DNA from: COE1 sp045579665
Lineage (GTDB): Bacteria; Bacillota; Clostridia; Lachnospirales; Lachnospiraceae
Length of the DNA stretch: 64,000 nt
Assembly (NCBI GenBank): GCA_045579665.1
Contig: JAZNMO010000127.1
Location: forward strand, 1 to 64,000
Direction of reading: 5' to 3'
Shown here: piece by piece, positions 16,427 through 24,829 of the stretch
Layout of the letters: each line of letters begins with the position of its first letter
How positions within the stretch are numbered: the first letter of the stretch is position 1
The notes under the pieces: generated by a model
Seen by the model: only the letters and a program-made list of their open reading frames with translations
What the model was told of the DNA's origin: nothing
Databases searched by the model: none
Translations under genes and position numbers: made by a program

Positions 16427-16455
16427 ATAATATACCTAGGAGTACAAATAGTCAA
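16427..16455 (-). promoter_or_regulatory. Promoter of aldolase paralogue 1
   Basis: On the minus strand TTGACT (16450-16455) and TATTAT (16427-16432) are 17 bp apart. The roughly 80-nt leader holds the palindrome TTTAACTAAAAGTTAAA, a possible operator. The rest of the gap to 16693 shows no gene; helicase leader elements are not recognised. Confidence 0.75.
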
Positions 16456-16693
16456 GTTGTGCGAATGGAAAACACAAAACTAAGCAATAAATGGGAAGTA
16501 CATAAGATAATTTGAAAAATGGTAGATAGTATTCATAATCCACTGTTTGATATGAAATAAAAGTGCGTAGTGAGAATATTTATGGTAAACTTAAAAATGA
16601 TTAGGATAATATGCATTCATAAGAGAGCGCAGTATATAAATATTATATATGCAATGTAGGATTGGCAGAAGATGAAAGGGCGAGGTTATTGAG

Positions 16694-18589
16694 ATGAATT
16701 ACGACAGAATATTGCAGTTTAAGGGAAAATGGAGAAACTATCAGGCAAGAGCGTTGGAAAATGCAGCAAAGTATTTGCAGGATGGAAAGGTACATATTGT
16801 AGCTGCACCAGGTTCCGGTAAGACTACACTTGGAATAGAGCTGATTAAGAGAATGCAGAGTCCGACCTTAGTGCTTGCACCGTCGATTACGATTCGTGAG
16901 CAGTGGGTAGCCCGTATTATATCGGGCTTTTTATGTGAAGGTGTGAAGGCTGAGGACTATATTTCACAGGATTTGCGTGACCCAAGAGTGATTACCGTTG
17001 TTACCTATCAGGCACTTCATAGTGCACTTAGACGTGAGAAATGTGATGGTAAGGGTGAAGAGGATGAGGGAATTGATTACACAGACTTTGATGTGATTGC
17101 CATGATTCGTGACAATGCGATTGGTGTATTTTGTCTTGATGAGTGCCATCATTTGCGAAGTGAATGGTGGAAGGCATTAGAAGAAGTCAGAAGTGCTTGT
17201 AATGGAATCCGTATGATTTCACTTACAGCGACGCCACCGTACGATTCGTCACCATCTATGTGGAAGCGTTATATTGATATGTGTGGTGAGATTGATGTGG
17301 AAATTAGTATTCCAGAGCTGGTAAAAGAGGGAAGTCTTTGCCCGCATCAGGATTATGTATATTTTAATTATCCGACGAAGGAAGAGCAGAAGCTTGGAGA
17401 TAAGGAGCTGATGAAGTCCAAGGGCAAGATTCAAAGTATTCGTGATATCGTAGCCCATGAGCATAAGTCCTTTGGAGATGAACTTAGACTATTGATTCTG
17501 ACAGACTTTATTAAGAAGGAATATGAGAAGGCAGTAGGTGACGAGACCAAGGAGGTTTATGAGCTTGGCGTTGTGCCTTTTTTTGAGATATTAAGAAGAG
17601 ATATAGAGGAGAGATTGAAGCAGCCACAGGCTTCTATGACAGAGGTGCAAATAGAGGACACAACAGAGAAGTCTGAGAAAGCAGATTCTGTATCAACAGG
17701 TCAGACAGACCTTTCACAGGTAGGGGTTCAACAGATGAAGAAGTTGCGTCTTGGCGTACTTTGTGGAACACTTGTAGTCATTCCCGCAGAGGCAAAGACG
17801 GCACTCGAGAAAGCTATAGAGGGTGTAGGGAAGGTAACTTTTTCAAGTATTGGACAGTTAGCTGAGACAGATTATCTCAAGGTAGATGCTGTGGGCGATG
17901 CACATTTCCTAACTGCAGCAGTAACTGAGATTTTTACACAGGGCTACATGCAGGTATTGGTAGGAACCAAGTCGCTCTTAGGTGAGGGTTGGGATTCTCC
18001 TTGTATCAATTCGCTGATTCTTGCTAGTTTTGTAGGTTCCTTTATGTTGAGTAATCAGATGCGTGGTCGTGCGATTCGTGTCTTCAGGGATAAGCCTGAT
18101 AAGACCAGTAATATCTGGCATTTGGTGTGTATCAATCCGTCTCATTATGACAGTGGGGCGATGCGCTTGCTGTCTACCTTGCAGGAGGACCAGCAGGAGA
18201 ACGATGACATGGCATTGTTAGAACGACGTATGGAGCATTTCATGGGACTTCACTATACGAAGGAAACCATAGAGAGTGGTATGGGCAGAATGAGTATCAT
18301 CAAACCACCATATACGCCGGAGCATATTGCCCAGATGAATGCGCAGATGCTGGCACTGTCAGCAGAACGTGATGACTTAAAGGAACGCTGGCAGAAGGCA
18401 CTGGCTATCTATAAGAAGCCAAAGCTCTCAGGACGTGAAGAAGCGGAGCGTGAGAAGCAGGCTGAGAAGAAAGAAAAGGAAAAGAAGAAAAAGTCCAAGA
18501 AGCGTAAGAAGAGCTTTTGGAAGAAGGCATGGAAATTCCTTGCCGGAGCAGCTGCTGTTGGGTATGTGCTGTTGAAGTTTTTCTTGTAA
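16694..18589 (+). CDS. SF2 DEAD/DEAH-type helicase with C-terminal membrane tail
   Basis: A 631-residue protein. Motif I APGSGKTT (38-45), motif II DECH (149-152), motif III LTATPP and motif VI QMRGRAIR mark an SF2 helicase of the type III restriction/ERCC3-like group. A central region (about 310-340) is Thr/Ser/Glu-rich and looks like a linker. The end is unusual: a Lys/Arg-rich stretch (about 575-608), then a hydrophobic segment ending AAAVGYVLLKFFL, predicted as a tail anchor. No methylase or nuclease gene adjoins it. Function unknown; a defence or RNA/DNA remodelling role at the membrane is possible. Confidence 0.75.
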   Translation: MNYDRILQFKGKWRNYQARALENAAKYLQDGKVHIVAAPGSGKTTLGIELIKRMQSPTLVLAPSITIREQWVARIISGFLCEGVKAEDYISQDLRDPRVITVVTYQALHSALRREKCDGKGEEDEGIDYTDFDVIAMIRDNAIGVFCLDECHHLRSEWWKALEEVRSACNGIRMISLTATPPYDSSPSMWKRYIDMCGEIDVEISIPELVKEGSLCPHQDYVYFNYPTKEEQKLGDKELMKSKGKIQSIRDIVAHEHKSFGDELRLLILTDFIKKEYEKAVGDETKEVYELGVVPFFEILRRDIEERLKQPQASMTEVQIEDTTEKSEKADSVSTGQTDLSQVGVQQMKKLRLGVLCGTLVVIPAEAKTALEKAIEGVGKVTFSSIGQLAETDYLKVDAVGDAHFLTAAVTEIFTQGYMQVLVGTKSLLGEGWDSPCINSLILASFVGSFMLSNQMRGRAIRVFRDKPDKTSNIWHLVCINPSHYDSGAMRLLSTLQEDQQENDDMALLERRMEHFMGLHYTKETIESGMGRMSIIKPPYTPEHIAQMNAQMLALSAERDDLKERWQKALAIYKKPKLSGREEAEREKQAEKKEKEKKKKSKKRKKSFWKKAWKFLAGAAAVGYVLLKFFL

Positions 18590-18657
18590 AGTAGTTGGGT
18601 TGAATAAAGGTGATGAGGAAAGAGAAGGTATCAGGATGAGGCGGGGAATATAGCAAA

Positions 18658-20982
18658 ATGGATGTCAATCAATTATTAAAGACAAAGAAAAAAGTAACTT
18701 ATAAGGTAATGGTATTTCGCTACATTTTTCTATTTGCAAGTGTGGTTTTATTGGCGTTTGGTATATATGCAGTCTACGATTATCATCAAGGGACAAAAGA
18801 AAGTGCCAAAAGGCAGGCACAGAATACGGCAGTCAGAATAGTTTCGCTAAATGATGAGAGATTAACGAACTTGCGACAGTATTATGTAACTATGGCAGAG
18901 AATGATTCGATACAATGGATGCTTGACAATAGCATAGAATATTCTAATTACAGCAATTATAAAGCAGCATATGATGATATGTGTTCTAAGGGTATTTTTG
19001 GTGATTATATAGGTAATTTCACATTTGTTAATTTTAAAACAGGATGGGTATTAAGTAATAAAGGAATGTTTCCTTCGTATGAGACTTATAACTGGGATAC
19101 GCTACTTGGCATCTATGAAGAGAAAAGTGAAATTGCGAAAAAAAGCTACTGGTCATATGATGAAGGTGTACAACTGAAAAGTCAGGTAGATCGGAAGTAT
19201 CGTGTGACAGTAGAAAACAATGGATTAAATTTTATAATGCATCTTCCTTTTTCGTCCTATAATACGTTTGCAGTATTTATTGCCAATATTGATATGGATA
19301 CTTGGCAGGGATGGATACAGGAGGGATTGGGGGAATCTGAAAAAATAGCAGTCATTAGTCAGGAAGGAGAAGTAATATATGCTTCGGATGAGAGTGTAAG
19401 AGAAGAAGGACTGAAGCTATTGCTGAATGGGGAGAAAGAAGGTATTGCAAAGATGAATAAAAATCATTATGCGATATATGGTTCAGATTCGGAAATTCTC
19501 GGATGGAGGTATTACATATTCAGTGAAATAGGTGGCGGACAGGCAAAGATGAAATTCCCTAATACGATTCTGATCGTCATGTTTCTGTTGATTGCATTAT
19601 GCTTTTATATAACCAGTCATTTGATTTATCTGCCAATTAATGCGTTAATCAAAGATGTGGCTGGAATAGACGGTGACAGAAAGAAAATTGACGGAAATGA
19701 GTTGGACTATCTTGCGGGAAGTTATCAGAATTTAAAGCAGGATAAGCAGGCGTTAGAAGGACTTTTATATCAGCAACAGGACAAATTGCAGGAGCTTTTT
19801 GAATTACGTTTGATTCATGGCGAGGTAAGTACAGAAGAGTGGGATGAATATTTGGAGGGTTTTAAACTTCGTTCATGGAAATATTTTGCTACAGTAGTCG
19901 TAATTCTGAATCTTCGTGATGAAGAGGTGCAGAGTATGGTAAATGAAGATGTAATTTGTCTTAAACTCTTGCAGGAGCTTCCGGAGGAAATAAAGAAAAA
20001 AGCATGGATGCCGCCAATCTACAATGCAAGTGCGATATTCGCAATCTTTGCAGAGGATGATGAGGATGCTTTATTGCAAAAAATCAGAAAGTTCTATACT
20101 GAGATGCAGGAGTATGCAAAGAAGATATGTGATTATCATATTTTAATGGGAGTTAGTGCAACGCATACAAAGTATCAGCATGTTAGAAATGCATATAGAG
20201 AGAGCATACATGCATTGACAATTAATAAAGAAATGATAATTTCTTCCCAAGACAAGAAAGAAAATGAGAATCAAGAGAGTATCGTGCCGGATTGTCGTTT
20301 TTATATAACGAGAAACGTTAATGCAGGAAGTCACTATGATTATAAATTTGAAGAAGAAATCAGGGCGGCGATTAAGTCGGTAGATAAGATACGATGTTAT
20401 GATATCACAGATGCTTTCAGCAGATATCTTTCGCAGACACAAGAGAGTAATGAAACATTATTGATTTATACCTTGCGTTATGTAAATACCATTTTGCTGA
20501 CGGCAGTAGAGGCAGATATGAAGCTGTCAGAGTTGTATCCGGATGGATTAAAGAAAATATATCGCGAGTTGTGGGAAGTGATAGAGCCGGATAGAATCAG
20601 ACGATACATAAAATGGAAGTTTATTGATCCTGTGATTATGAAACGTATGGAATATATGGAACAGCACACATATTCCATGATTGAAGAAATAGAAAAAATA
20701 ATCGCAGAAAGATGTGGAAATATTTCTTTGACAGAATGTGCAGATATGCTAGGCGTGCATCAGACTTACATCTGGAAGGTATTAAAGATGGAACGTGGAA
20801 GGGCATTTAGTGATTATGTGGAAGAATATAAGCTTGAAGAAGCAAAACGTTTATTGCTGGAGACAAAATTAACAGTTGCGGAGATTGCAGACAAGCTTAA
20901 TTATACAAATGCCCAGAACTTTATCAGATTTTTTAGCAAAAGTACAGGAGTAACACCTGGAAAGTTTCGAAAGCTGTATTAG
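18658..20982 (+). CDS. Membrane-bound AraC-family sensor/regulator (YesN-like)
   Basis: A 774-residue one-component regulator. Membrane spans at about 17-40 and 301-322 enclose a ~260-residue outer sensor region (Cache-like). The cytoplasmic C-terminus (about 675-774) has two helix-turn-helix motifs of the AraC type, with SLTECADMLGVHQTYIWKV and the closing TGVTPGKFRK. Such regulators sit next to LplABC-type importers and pectin enzymes, as here. It probably senses a rhamnogalacturonan oligosaccharide and activates the operon starting at 21252. Confidence 0.88.
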   Translation: MDVNQLLKTKKKVTYKVMVFRYIFLFASVVLLAFGIYAVYDYHQGTKESAKRQAQNTAVRIVSLNDERLTNLRQYYVTMAENDSIQWMLDNSIEYSNYSNYKAAYDDMCSKGIFGDYIGNFTFVNFKTGWVLSNKGMFPSYETYNWDTLLGIYEEKSEIAKKSYWSYDEGVQLKSQVDRKYRVTVENNGLNFIMHLPFSSYNTFAVFIANIDMDTWQGWIQEGLGESEKIAVISQEGEVIYASDESVREEGLKLLLNGEKEGIAKMNKNHYAIYGSDSEILGWRYYIFSEIGGGQAKMKFPNTILIVMFLLIALCFYITSHLIYLPINALIKDVAGIDGDRKKIDGNELDYLAGSYQNLKQDKQALEGLLYQQQDKLQELFELRLIHGEVSTEEWDEYLEGFKLRSWKYFATVVVILNLRDEEVQSMVNEDVICLKLLQELPEEIKKKAWMPPIYNASAIFAIFAEDDEDALLQKIRKFYTEMQEYAKKICDYHILMGVSATHTKYQHVRNAYRESIHALTINKEMIISSQDKKENENQESIVPDCRFYITRNVNAGSHYDYKFEEEIRAAIKSVDKIRCYDITDAFSRYLSQTQESNETLLIYTLRYVNTILLTAVEADMKLSELYPDGLKKIYRELWEVIEPDRIRRYIKWKFIDPVIMKRMEYMEQHTYSMIEEIEKIIAERCGNISLTECADMLGVHQTYIWKVLKMERGRAFSDYVEEYKLEEAKRLLLETKLTVAEIADKLNYTNAQNFIRFFSKSTGVTPGKFRKLY

Positions 20983-20996
20983 TAAATCATTAATAT

Positions 20997-21056
20997 GAGA
21001 ATAATCATTTTTTGAATACTGTAAAATCCAGTCTATAAAATGATTATTCTCTTTTT
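20997..21056 (+). terminator. Terminator after the AraC-type regulator
   Basis: GAGAATAATCATTTT (20997-21011) pairs perfectly with AAAATGATTATTCTC (21037-21051), followed by TTTTTCTTTT. The remaining ~195 bp before the permease gene must hold its promoter; I see no clear operator. Confidence 0.85.
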
Positions 21057-21251
21057 CTTTTGCACAAAACATAATTTGTAATTTGGATAATATGTACAAA
21101 AAAACATATAAATAGGGTGAAAAAAGAAAATGATTATAGATGTTATGGAAACCAAAAGGTAAAATTGCACTATAAGATAAAGCTAATGAGTATTTGGTAT
21201 GGACAATATAGCCAATAATCATTTGCGTAATGCAGCAAATTAGGAAGGTGA

Positions 21252-22226
21252 ATGCTAATGTTGGGAAAGAAAGTGAAAAATGTGATTACACTTTCAGATG
21301 GAAGAACAATCACATTGAATAGGATGAGCACCTGGCAATATATGAAGCAGCATAAATGGCTTTATATTATGCTATTACCAGGGTTACTTTATTTCATCTT
21401 ATTTAAGTATGTACCAATGGGAGGACTGGTTATTGCATTTAAAAATTATAGTCCGTTCCTTGGAATATGGGATAGTGAGTGGGTAGGCTTTGGACAGTTT
21501 AAAAGATTTTTTGATACACCTGATTTCTTTCGGTTATTGAGAAACACATTGGGAATCAGCCTCATGCAGCTGGTATTATATTTTCCGGCACCAATTATTC
21601 TTTCGTTATTTCTAAATGAAGTAAGGCACAACGGTTATAAGAGAACAGTACAGACTTTGGTATATATACCGCACTTTGTTTCATGGGTTATAGTTGCCAG
21701 TTTAACGTATCAGCTATTTAATGTTTCTGATGGTGTGATAAATGTTATCTATAAGGCAATTACAGGCGATACATTTGATGTCTTGTCTAAGGGGTCAGCG
21801 TTTTGGGGCTTAATCGTAGGTCAGGATATTTGGCGTGAAGCAGGATACGGAACGATTATTTACCTTGCAGCTTTGGCAGGGGTTGATCAGGAAATGTATG
21901 AGGCTGCCAGAGTGGATGGAGCGGGACGATGGAGACTAATGTGGAATATTACATTACCTGCGATTAAGGGTACTATTATTATGATGTTAATCCTTAGAGT
22001 CGGAGGTTTGCTGAATACGGGTTATGAACAAATATTCCTAATGAGAAATGATTTAAATATTGAGTTCGCAGATGTGTTTGATACCTATATCTATACAAGA
22101 GGTATTCAAAATGGACAGTATTCCTTCTCTTCTGCCGCAGGCATGTTTAAATCTATTGTCGGTTTAATCTTGGTGCTTGGTTCTAATAAGATAGCAAAGA
22201 TGACTGGTGAAAGTGGAATCTATTAA
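21252..22226 (+). CDS. LplB/YteP-type ABC permease
   Basis: A 324-residue membrane protein with about six spans; EAA loop MYEAARVDGAGRWRLMWNITLP, and an N-terminal stretch MLLPGLLYFILFKYVPMGG typical of LplB/YteP permeases. These import uronate-containing oligosaccharides such as unsaturated rhamnogalacturonan. An ATG two codons downstream is an alternative start. It forms an operon with the next permease and the binding protein. Confidence 0.9.
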   Translation: MLMLGKKVKNVITLSDGRTITLNRMSTWQYMKQHKWLYIMLLPGLLYFILFKYVPMGGLVIAFKNYSPFLGIWDSEWVGFGQFKRFFDTPDFFRLLRNTLGISLMQLVLYFPAPIILSLFLNEVRHNGYKRTVQTLVYIPHFVSWVIVASLTYQLFNVSDGVINVIYKAITGDTFDVLSKGSAFWGLIVGQDIWREAGYGTIIYLAALAGVDQEMYEAARVDGAGRWRLMWNITLPAIKGTIIMMLILRVGGLLNTGYEQIFLMRNDLNIEFADVFDTYIYTRGIQNGQYSFSSAAGMFKSIVGLILVLGSNKIAKMTGESGIY

Positions 22227-22235
22227 GGAGGTCTT

Positions 22236-23147
22236 ATGGCAGGATTAGTTAAAACACAAAAAGGTAGTAAAGTGAAAAAAAGTACCGGCGATAGGATTGT
22301 AGATGTCATTATTTATATAGTGTTGGGTTTGGTAGCTCTATCAACAGTATTACCGTTCTTATATGTATTGGCAGGTTCTTTTGCTACAGATAAAGAGCTT
22401 ACGGAGAAAGCCTTTTTCATCATTCCAGAGGTTTGGTCCTTAAATGCATATAAGTATGCGATAAAAACAGCAAATATTTTGCGAGGATTACGTAATTCCA
22501 TTATATTGACTTTGGCAGGAACAACTTTGTGCATGGTATTTTCTTTGACTTTTGCGTATCCTTTGTCAAAGAAGCATTTCAGAGGGCGTAATCTGGTATT
22601 AAATATGGTTATCATTACCATGCTATTTGGAGGCGGTATGATTCCATGCTATTTGGTATATAACGCATATGGTTTATACGACAGCTATTGGGCATTGATT
22701 TTACCGGCATTAATCAATCCGTTTAATATGATTATTATTAAGAATTTTTTCCAAGAGCTTCCACAAGAGCTTGAAGATGCAGCGTACATAGATGGATGTA
22801 GTGATTTAAGAACTTTCACACATATTATGCTTCCATTATCAAAGCCGGTAATTGCCTCTATTTCTTTATTCTATGGAGTGGGATTTTGGAATGATTATTT
22901 TTCATCTATGATTTATTTGAAATCGGCGGAAAAATTCCCGATTCAGATTCAGCTAAGATCCATTATTCTTTTAACCTCACAGGTATCAGAGGTTGCAATG
23001 GATTATTATGATATGAATGGTGCACCACCTGATAAAGCAGTGAAGATGGCATGTACTGTGATAGCAACAGTTCCGATTCTTTGTGTATATCCATTTGTTC
23101 AGAAATATTTTACTAAGGGTGTTATGGTTGGCGCGGTAAAAGGCTAA
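22236..23147 (+). CDS. YtcP/YesQ-type ABC permease
   Basis: A 303-residue CUT1 permease starting after AAGGAGG, 9 bp behind its partner. The EAA-like loop is LEDAAYIDGCSDLRTFTHIMLP. It is the second membrane subunit of the pectin-oligosaccharide importer. No ATPase gene is nearby, so it probably uses a shared MsmX-type ATPase encoded elsewhere. Confidence 0.9.
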   Translation: MAGLVKTQKGSKVKKSTGDRIVDVIIYIVLGLVALSTVLPFLYVLAGSFATDKELTEKAFFIIPEVWSLNAYKYAIKTANILRGLRNSIILTLAGTTLCMVFSLTFAYPLSKKHFRGRNLVLNMVIITMLFGGGMIPCYLVYNAYGLYDSYWALILPALINPFNMIIIKNFFQELPQELEDAAYIDGCSDLRTFTHIMLPLSKPVIASISLFYGVGFWNDYFSSMIYLKSAEKFPIQIQLRSIILLTSQVSEVAMDYYDMNGAPPDKAVKMACTVIATVPILCVYPFVQKYFTKGVMVGAVKG

Positions 23148-23178
23148 CCAAAATGTTAAATATAAGGAGGAAAATTTT

Positions 23179-24729
23179 ATGCAGAAAAAGAAGTTTCAAA
23201 GAGTGATGGCACTTGTTATGGCTACAGGTATGATGGCTAGCATGACCGCATGTGGGGATAGTGCATCAACAAGCGGATCAGCAGATGGGAAGGAGACAGT
23301 TACTTTCATGACAATTGATTTCAATGCTGGATCATCTAATGCCGGTGAAAATGGAGAGAAAATCCTTTCGACAATTGAGGATGCGGCAAATGTCGATGTT
23401 CAGATAGAGTGGGTTCTCTCAGATGTATTGGAGGAGAAGGTTACGCTGGCAATGGCAAATCCGTCTACTATGCCAATGGTTATTACCCATAGTGGAGCTT
23501 TAACCGGTAATATTGTAAGTGCTGCTAAGGCTGGAGCATTTGTTGATTTGAATGATTATATTTGGGATTCTGAAAAATATCCAAATCTTTCTCAGATGAA
23601 TAAGGCAGTAGCAGATACATTAACAGTTGATGGCAAGCTGATTGCGATTCCGCGTACAAGAGATATAGGGCGTTATGGTTTGTCCTACAGACAGGATTGG
23701 GCTGACAAGGTTGGTATTACAGAGGAGCCAAAGACAATTGAGGATGTATATGAGCTGTTATATAAGTTCACATATGAAGATCCGGATGGAAATGGGGTAG
23801 ATGATACATTTGGTATGGAAATGACATCATATACTGGACCATTTGATATTATCCAGACATGGTTTGGTGTAGGTAATGGCTGGGCTGAGGTTGATGGAAA
23901 GTTAGTTCCTGTACATATGCAGCCTGAGTACAAAGAAGCGCTTGACTGGATTAAGAAGGTATATGATGATGGTTTAATGCCACAGGATTGGGCCGTTCGA
24001 ACAACAGATACATGGTCAAATGGTTGTAAGACGGGAGAAAGTGGAGTATATATTGATGTTATGGATGGCGGCCGTCGTATTTGGGATTACTTTACAAAGG
24101 TAGAAACATTTACACCATCTGTTGTAAATCCGGAAGAGCCGGCATCGATGAATCTTTTGGGTGCAATTAATGGTAAGACACTTGCTACTTCCGGTTATAA
24201 TGGATATTTTACACTAAGTGCATCAACATGTGATACTCCGGAAAAGGTTGAAGCTACATTAACATTACTTGACAAGTTAAATGATAACGATATCAGACTT
24301 CTTGTTGAATATGGTTTAGAGGGTACACACTGGGAGAAGGATGAGAATGGAAATTTAGTTGACCTTGATGTAGAGAATACTGCACTTGCATCTGACTATT
24401 TGGGTCTTAATCAAATGCTTGCGTATCTTCCAAGATATGATCTTAATCCATCACCGGCTAAGAATGAGCGTACACAGGCTCAGGCTGATGTATATGTAGA
24501 GAATGAGCAGTATGCAGTATTTAATCCGGCATCTTCATATCTTGCAAACTCTGCAACATATGCAGATATTGGAGCTACGCTTGATGAGATTGTTACACAG
24601 GCGAGAACACAGTATATTTGTGGTGAAATTGATGAGGCTGGTTTAGAGACAGCATGGAACAACTGGTTAAGCCAGGGAGGACAGACAATTATTGATGAAG
24701 TGAATGAACAGCATGCAGCAAATAAGTAA
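23179..24729 (+). CDS. Extracellular binding lipoprotein (LplA/YtcQ type)
   Basis: A 516-residue binding protein with lipobox MTACG (C25) and an AAGGAGG site. The mature part has the usual two-lobe pattern with calcium-like DPDGNGVDDTFG, a motif frequent in LplA-type proteins. With the two permeases it completes the importer. Ligand by context: rhamnogalacturonan-derived oligosaccharides. A terminator follows. Confidence 0.88.
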   Translation: MQKKKFQRVMALVMATGMMASMTACGDSASTSGSADGKETVTFMTIDFNAGSSNAGENGEKILSTIEDAANVDVQIEWVLSDVLEEKVTLAMANPSTMPMVITHSGALTGNIVSAAKAGAFVDLNDYIWDSEKYPNLSQMNKAVADTLTVDGKLIAIPRTRDIGRYGLSYRQDWADKVGITEEPKTIEDVYELLYKFTYEDPDGNGVDDTFGMEMTSYTGPFDIIQTWFGVGNGWAEVDGKLVPVHMQPEYKEALDWIKKVYDDGLMPQDWAVRTTDTWSNGCKTGESGVYIDVMDGGRRIWDYFTKVETFTPSVVNPEEPASMNLLGAINGKTLATSGYNGYFTLSASTCDTPEKVEATLTLLDKLNDNDIRLLVEYGLEGTHWEKDENGNLVDLDVENTALASDYLGLNQMLAYLPRYDLNPSPAKNERTQAQADVYVENEQYAVFNPASSYLANSATYADIGATLDEIVTQARTQYICGEIDEAGLETAWNNWLSQGGQTIIDEVNEQHAANK

Positions 24730-24741
24730 AAAATAATGATG

Positions 24742-24772
24742 AAAGCCGGTGTCCATTAGGAAACCGGCTTTT
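24742..24772 (+). terminator. Terminator after the binding-protein gene
   Basis: AAGCCGGT (24743-24750) pairs with ACCGGCTT (24763-24770), followed by TT. It may set expression of the importer apart from the lyase. Confidence 0.75.
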
Positions 24773-24829
24773 GCAAGAATGTGTGGAAGTATTATATAAT
24801 GGTAAGAAATTAGAGAACAGGTGAAATGA

